This document shows, piece by piece, positions 58,030 to 64,000 of a DNA stretch of 64,000 nucleotides. The translations under genes were made by a program, and so were the position numbers. Under the pieces are notes generated by a model. The model was given only the letters and a program-made list of their open reading frames with translations, had not been told where the DNA came from and did not search any database. Source of the stretch: Scylla paramamosain. Its lineage: Eukaryota > Arthropoda > Malacostraca > Decapoda > Portunidae. How positions within the stretch are numbered: position 1 is the first letter of the stretch; every line of letters starts with the position of its first letter. The stretch spans positions 11,837,986-11,901,985 of the forward strand of contig NC_087173.1 in the NCBI RefSeq assembly GCF_035594125.1, written 5' to 3'.

Positions 58030-60680
58030 ATAAAATGACTGGTGAGGAACTCTAATAATTAAAGTGCTAAAAAATCCATTAAACTACGAGAAATAAGACA
58101 AATAATTAATGACACACCTAATAACACAAACAAGGAGTAATAAACAAAACTTAAGCCAGAAAACACGAAAAGATAAAACTATCATATAAAGAAATACGAA
58201 GTAAAAAAAAAAATCATGAATATCAAATAAATAACTCACATATAATCAATAAACACGTAAGGAACAGTAAATAAACAATTAAGCCATTCATTGCAAGGGC
58301 CACAGTCAGAAAGTGAAAAAAAAAAAAAATGCTTAGTTAAATACCGAGGCTAAATAAAACAAGGAATTAGACAAATGACAAATAATTAATAAATACATAA
58401 GGAATAATGAATAAACAAAAATTAAGCCAGGAAGACTATTATAATTATTGCAAGGAGACGATATGTATGTATGTATTGTATGTAATTCGAGGTTAAAATG
58501 GCTCAAATCTGACCCAACAGCAGGCCATAAGTGAAGGTGTTCCTCAAGGCAGGGAGGGGGGGGGGGGAGCAATGAATAGGGGAGGGGCTATAAACTATTG
58601 GGGGGATATTAATTAATGACGCATCCAGTTTAGCGTGTGTGTATATTTCGCGTTGTGATAATTTAAAGGTTTTCTCGCGTTTTTATCTTTATTTATTGAT
58701 TGATTTTATTTATTTATTTTATTTTTTTGGCAGGTGTTATATTTGTTGAGTGTTTTAAGTAACTGTGGCTCATTGCATCAAAACTCCATTCATTACCTTC
58801 GTGGGAAGGTTCAATTTGGCAAGGTTTTATTTCGCATTTTGGGTTTTGTAGTAAATTATGCATTTTCTCATATTTTTCTTTGCTGGTATTGTCCCTTCCA
58901 CGCCATATATGACTGGAAAGTTGGGGGCGCCTTCCCCCCCCCCCCCACCCTCCACTGCTACGTTTTTTTTTCTTAATCAGTCAGTCAACCAATCAATCAA
59001 TCCCTTCATGAATCATACCCATTTCCAGGTGTCACCACCACCCATAGATCTCTCATTCTGTCATGTATGAACAAGTGCTAAGGGCAAGCTGAACAAGTAC
59101 AAAGGGCAAGCCAGCTGTCTCTTTTAATATTCTTGCCTGAAATAACATTACAAATGAGGGTCTATTAATCATCCATTAAATAATCCATTTTTATTGCTTT
59201 CTCATTCTTCTTGCTCTGTGTATTGTTAAATTGGATGGTTATATCATTGTCCCTTCCTGTGTTTTAGTGTGCCATTACCTGTCCTCTCTTCCAGCTGATA
59301 TTTAGTTTGTACTAAAATAGACTGGCATAACTTTACAATTTATACACAAATAACAACATAAACCAATAATGCATTGATATTATGCATGATAGGAGTGGAC
59401 ATTTCCACTCTACATCATTAATGAATGCATGATGAGACGCACACTATTACAAAGCTAATGAGTTCAATACAAACACTCAATAACAATTTCAATAACTTTA
59501 TTAAAATGCAAAGTACAGGTATCAGTCAGGCAAAGCATAGTGCTTGCCTGTCTCATATGGAATGTAAAAACATGGCTTCATATCATTCCAGACCTGGGAT
59601 TATGGCCAAAAGTTACCAAGCAGTGCTGAGCAAAATCCAGTAGAGTAATATTCAGTATCATTGAATTACTGACAAAGTAAAGATCATTATGTGCAATGAT
59701 ACTCACTACCTAGGAGCATTTCAGGTTACTACCAAGAGTCTGACCATGCTGGCAGGGATGGTTAGGCTACAACACATTACATACTTCTCCATTCAAATCA
59801 GTCAGCTGATTAAATGGTGAGTTAAACCATTTTGATCATCTAAATCATATTAAGGCATTGGATGAGACCTGGACAGCTTGGGTCAACACCATACATAGGT
59901 ACTCCACTACTCTGTGGGAGACACTTGATTGTGGCAAGAGTCATCACAATACCAAACACCATCCTTGACAAAGCACAGCATGGCCCACTCATCCACAGGA
60001 ACCCAGCCATCTCTAAGGAGCAAATCAATGCTGCCCAGTGTCACTCCTCATCACTTTTAGGGAATAAGTAGATCCCACCCCAGCACCATCTTTACATAGA
60101 ATATAATACAGAGGACAAAGAAGGAATACAAACAGGGCACATGGTATGGTATGGAACACCAACCCTCACTTTTGGAAAACCCCAGCCACTCAGTAGGAGA
60201 CCAGCCAGTCACCATGGCTATCACCTGGGGATTCTTAGGAACAGGTGTTAGGTATAGAATGAGAGATAAAGAAAACTCCCAATACATTTCAAGTCTATAC
60301 GCAAGTCTCCATAGATAGACAAAAAAGTGTTCATGAATTAAACACAATATTGTAAGTTTTAAATGTTATGTGGTACCTTAGATAGATGGACAGGTCACTT
60401 GAGAAGAGAAAATAAGAAATGTCTTAGGAAGAGTATTTTGTCATATGTATGAATATATATGACTGTATGACATAGATGACTGGTGAAGTAGATTTTGTCC
60501 CTTATCAGAGTGGTTGTGTAGCTGAAACAAATTAATGATTATCAAAACAGAGACACATTTGAGCTGATTGGTGAATTACAGTTTCAGAGTGGATACAGCA
60601 TACACTGGGATGATAAAACTACTGCAGTCATAAAGTAGATGAAAAAATACTGTGGGGAGGAATGTAAAGCAGTAACATAT
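58030..60680. other. AT-rich DNA, no gene recognised
   Basis: Many A-runs and short repeats, a G/C-run at about 58551-58568, and small open frames without family resemblance or splice context. I see no coding or transposon signal that I can defend. Confidence 0.5.
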
Positions 60681-60687
60681 GCAACAA

Positions 60688-60848
<161 letters not shown>

Positions 60849-61990
60849 TGTGACATGACATCTTTAAGTACAAATGAGTATATAGTAACCATACACTGAT
60901 ACTTGTCCCCTTATACAGTGATAAGTTTACCCAAACACAATGGACACGGATGGAACTTTTGGAGGCTAAAGTGCTCCAGGTGACTGGTGGACTCCATTTC
61001 ATTGCGGAGGTCCAGGATTCTCTGCACAGTTGGGCTTTTGGTGTCAGTGGAAGTGGTGGCAGTGTGGCAGCAGTAACAGTTTTGGTCTTTCTATGGGCAA
61101 GTTCTGTAGGATTCATATTCTGCCTCCTCATGAGGGACATCAGTGTGAAGGGTCAACAGAGCATCAATTCCCTCCTCAGGCAAAGAATGATGGATGCAAT
61201 TTTCTGTTTCTTGTTGTTGCTCCACCTTTTCAGAGTGCTTGAGGCGCTCGTCAGCCACCTTTCCACTGGTGGTGGGTGTCTCAGACTCACTGGTTCCTGT
61301 TCCACATCAAGAGTGTTAGCAGATGCCACTTGTATTTCATCTACTTAGTACATTACATAATTACATAAATAACTGGTGTTATCTGATATTAAAGTGCTAA
61401 TGAGCAACATGCCACAGAAATCTGTTTATTTCAAGAAAATTATGAAGATAATAATAATGTTTCGTTGCACTTCATAAGATGGCTCAGTTTTTACTACTCA
61501 CCAACACTGCTAAAGATAGCAACTGGACTCTTAAGGACGCTGCTTATCTTCTCGAGCTGCTGAAGGTCATGATCTGCTTCCTTTTCCTGCACCAGCTTTG
61601 ATATCAAATCCTGCAGGAAACAACTGTGTTAATTCACATTTTGAATAAATCTAATAGATGAAATTTCACTTACAACACCTTATGTGTCTCTGGTGACTCA
61701 TGGAGGACAGATACATCACCTGAGAGTAAATGGTCAGTGAAGAAGTTGACCCTTGATCCTGGCTAATCACATTAAGTACATTAAACACTCCTGTTAACTA
61801 ATAAATGAGGGATAGATTTCTCTGGAAGGTTACATTACACTACTTCCCTGGCATTTGAAAACATTTTGCTCTACATGAACTCATATGGAAGCTTTACTGC
61901 AACATTAAATCTCAGCTAGATGCCAGATGGTGTAGCCTCCATCACAGAGCAAGGTAATGATATGAAGGCTTAGTACTTTGGTCAACACCT

Positions 61991-62184
61991 GAATAAGAAC
62001 CGTTTGAGATGCAGCAGAGATCACTAACCTGCCAGCAATTGAATAAGAAGTGTGTGAGATGCAGCAGAGATCACTAACCTGCCAGCAATTGAATAAGAAG
62101 TGTGTGAGATGCAGCAGAAATCACTAATCTGCCATGACATGAATAAGAAGTGTGTGAGATGCAAAAGAGAGCACTAACCTGCAG
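61991..62184 (-). repeat. 50 bp tandem repeat replicating a 5' splice site
   Basis: Units start at 61991, 62041, 62091 and 62141 (exact 50 bp period). On the minus strand each unit carries GCAG|GTTAGTG, the same sequence as the real donor of the GM130-like exon ending at 62179. One unit is mutated to GATTAGT. Confidence 0.9.
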
Positions 62185-63347
62185 AGTGGTTTTGCTTCAT
62201 TTCCTCTCATTCATGATGGAGGCTGGCAAGGTCTAACTCGCGTTCTCGAGCTTGTTGCTTCATCACTCCTCGCTGCAACTGGTAGATGGTGATGTAGTCA
62301 CCTGAAGAAGGATAAAATTCTTCATTAAAAGACCAAGGAAATGGCATACAGTAAACAGTAAACACTTCCTCCACTTCACTTTTACAGATGATTCAAATGA
62401 GCAAAAAACATGCATACACCGATGGACTCTGTCTCCTCATGCACTACAGCATGCTTAAGCTGCTACTTCCTGTCACTTAGCTCAGCCACCTCCTTCATGC
62501 TGCAAGTTAACCTGCTCTCCAGGACCCTGTGAGCCTCCTGCAGTTGTTGCAGCTTCTGTTAAAGCTCAGTTCCTCCCAATCCTGTTGTTTCTCCTGATAA
62601 AACAATAAGTTTGTTTCTCTCAACTTTTCTTAATACAGCCTCAATAAACAAATCCAATAACAATGCTTTTATTTTGTTATTAATTCAAAAAATTGAGCAA
62701 CAGTGAGGAAAAATTATTTGCTTTATTATTAGAGAATATAAACTTTCTTACCTTTTGGTTCAGTTATGACATCTTCAGACAACTTTTCATGAGCAAGAGA
62801 TTCTCCCAGCAGTTTGTTATACTTATCCCTCTCACAGTCTAGCTGAACCTGAAGACTGCTGCACTCACTCTCCAACCTGCTAACCTCAGATGTCAGTGTA
62901 GCCACTTGACCCAGCAATTTCCCCTTGGTATCTGTACCTGGAGGTGAAAAATTGATGCAACAGAGGGCCAGACAAGAATGACCAATGGAAGTAATTAGAC
63001 GTAATGTAAGAAGTGGGTATAAGACTAAGGGAAATAGAAGGGCAATGGAGAGAGGGTTAGATGCACCAGAAATGTCTGTGGAGCCAGGAAAAATTTTAAC
63101 TTGTAACAGAGATAACTAAGAGCAACTGTGAATGAATAAATGTGATGTAGCCTCATCCCATGACTGGGAAAATGCAAAAGCAGCACCTCAGACACCAGGA
63201 CCATGATGACTGGCAGCTCCCAAAATTAGCTGCTGGCTTTTGTACTCCTAGTCACCACAGGAGGCTCATCCACAGCTAATCCTATCAGCTGATCATCTTG
63301 GGTGAAGTAATTGTTTATCAGTCTGGCTGTTGAGTCCTGATGCAGAG

Positions 63348-63349
<2 letters not shown>

Positions 63350-63402
<53 letters not shown>
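63350..63402. repeat. (GT)n microsatellite
   Basis: GT array in the intron between the two 5'-most visible GM130-like exons. Confidence 0.96.
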
Positions 63403-63403
<1 letters not shown>

Positions 63404-63842
63404 ACTTTGGAAAGCCTCCCTCCAAGGAGAATGTCAGTTTGATATACAAATATATATTCATGTGGATGGTAGCTCACATTTAGCTTCTGAGTTCTCACAT
63501 GAAGACATGCCATCCTTGTCTTTTTCCTCTGAGGGAGTGACTTTATACTCTGTGATAAGTGCATGCAGCTCACTATTCTGTCTTGTGACGTTTTTGATTT
63601 CTATCTGTGAAAGACACAAGAAGGCAGTAAGTTAACTTGTTTAACATGCCACATCATTTTATATATATTATGCCAAGTTTAAACAGGAAAGCCTCACCAG
63701 AAGCATCAACTAAAGACCAAAGTGATTAACAAATCTTTCACTTTACCACCCTTAATGACAAAAGCTGATGATGTCCATATCCTGCATTTTTACACCTTCA
63801 TGATTCCATTAGATTACATTAGATTACATTAGAACAGTATGT

Positions 63843-64000
63843 GACCAATGACGTCTCCATTCTACATTGCCATGACAAGAATACAGGGCTTTACTGAACA
63901 TAAACCAAGGACGCCTCCATTCTACATTGCCATGACAAGAATACGGGGCTTTACTGAACATAAACCAAGGACGCCTCCATTCTACATTGCCATGACAAGA
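63843..64000. repeat. 60 bp tandem repeat at the window edge
   Basis: CTCCATTCTACATTGCCATG recurs at 63854, 63914 and 63974. At least 2.6 units, differing at a few positions and continuing past the window end. Confidence 0.9.

Larger units (their letters stand above)
60911..63604 (-). pseudogene. GM130 (golgin A2) homologue, C-terminal exons, disabled
   Basis: GM130 is a coiled-coil cis-Golgi tether. Minus-strand exons, 5' to 3': 63604-63478, 62937-62752 (VATLTSEVSRLESECSSLQV, heptad coil), 62593-62420, 62301-62179 (IGDYITIYQLQRGVMKQQ...EEMKQN, the most conserved golgin A2 block), 61610-61502 (DLISKLVQEKEADH), 61340-60911 ending KFHPCPLCLGKLITV and TAA. Splice sites are GT-AG and most phases agree. 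Lesions: TAA at 62562-62560, TAG at 62465-62463, TGA at 62209-62207, a phase break between the exons ending 62179 and starting 61610, and in the last exon a frameshift near 61295 plus TAG at 61093-61091. The 5' half would lie beyond the right edge of the window. Three separate stop codons make sequencing error an unlikely explanation. Confidence 0.8.

Noticed and set aside
60950..61348. 132-codon + strand open frame with hydrophobic stretches
   Set aside because: Complement of the last GM130-like exon, which has the recognisable PCPLCLGKLITV terminus and splice acceptor on the minus strand.

Overview
This is eukaryotic, intron-rich animal DNA. The combination of very dense (CT/GA)n and (AC/GT)n microsatellites, TTAGG-type pentamers (the arthropod telomere motif), the LINE families present and an insect-like MyTH4-FERM myosin points to an arthropod, most likely a decapod crustacean. 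That assignment is inference. There are no prokaryotic genes, operons or CRISPR arrays.

Left flank (1-5.7 kb): simple repeats, a 5'-truncated LINE 3' end between two (AC)n tracts, and an interstitial TTAGG-type block. No gene is recognised here.

Main gene (about 5.69-42.25 kb, + strand): an unconventional myosin of the myosin XV / Sisyphus (Drosophila Myo10A) type. I resolved 37 coding exons whose reading phases join without error over about 2,188 codons to a TAG stop. Only the extreme N-terminus is missing. The order is motor head, three IQ motifs, charged helix, proline-rich linker, MyTH4-FERM-MyTH4-FERM, with no SH3 that I can see. Introns carry LINEs, tRNA-derived SINEs, Tigger-like DNA transposons, minisatellites and seven long (CT)n tracts, all pyrimidine on the sense strand. 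One intron has a tandem duplication that copies the 3' splice site and the first bases of the next exon.

Downstream (42.2-47.3 kb): 3' UTR and intergenic DNA with two degenerate minisatellites.

Gene-fragment graveyard (47.3-64 kb): pieces of at least four unrelated, intron-containing genes lie next to each other, most with stops, frameshifts or missing exons. They are a small-HERC (HERC3/4-like) E3 ligase, an otopetrin proton channel, a probable valyl-tRNA synthetase exon, and on the minus strand the C-terminal half of a GM130/golgin A2 gene. They are unprocessed (introns and splice sites retained) and interleaved with LINE and DNA-transposon debris, so they arose by DNA-level duplication or capture, not by retroposition of mRNA. 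The myosin gene looks functional; nothing to its right does.
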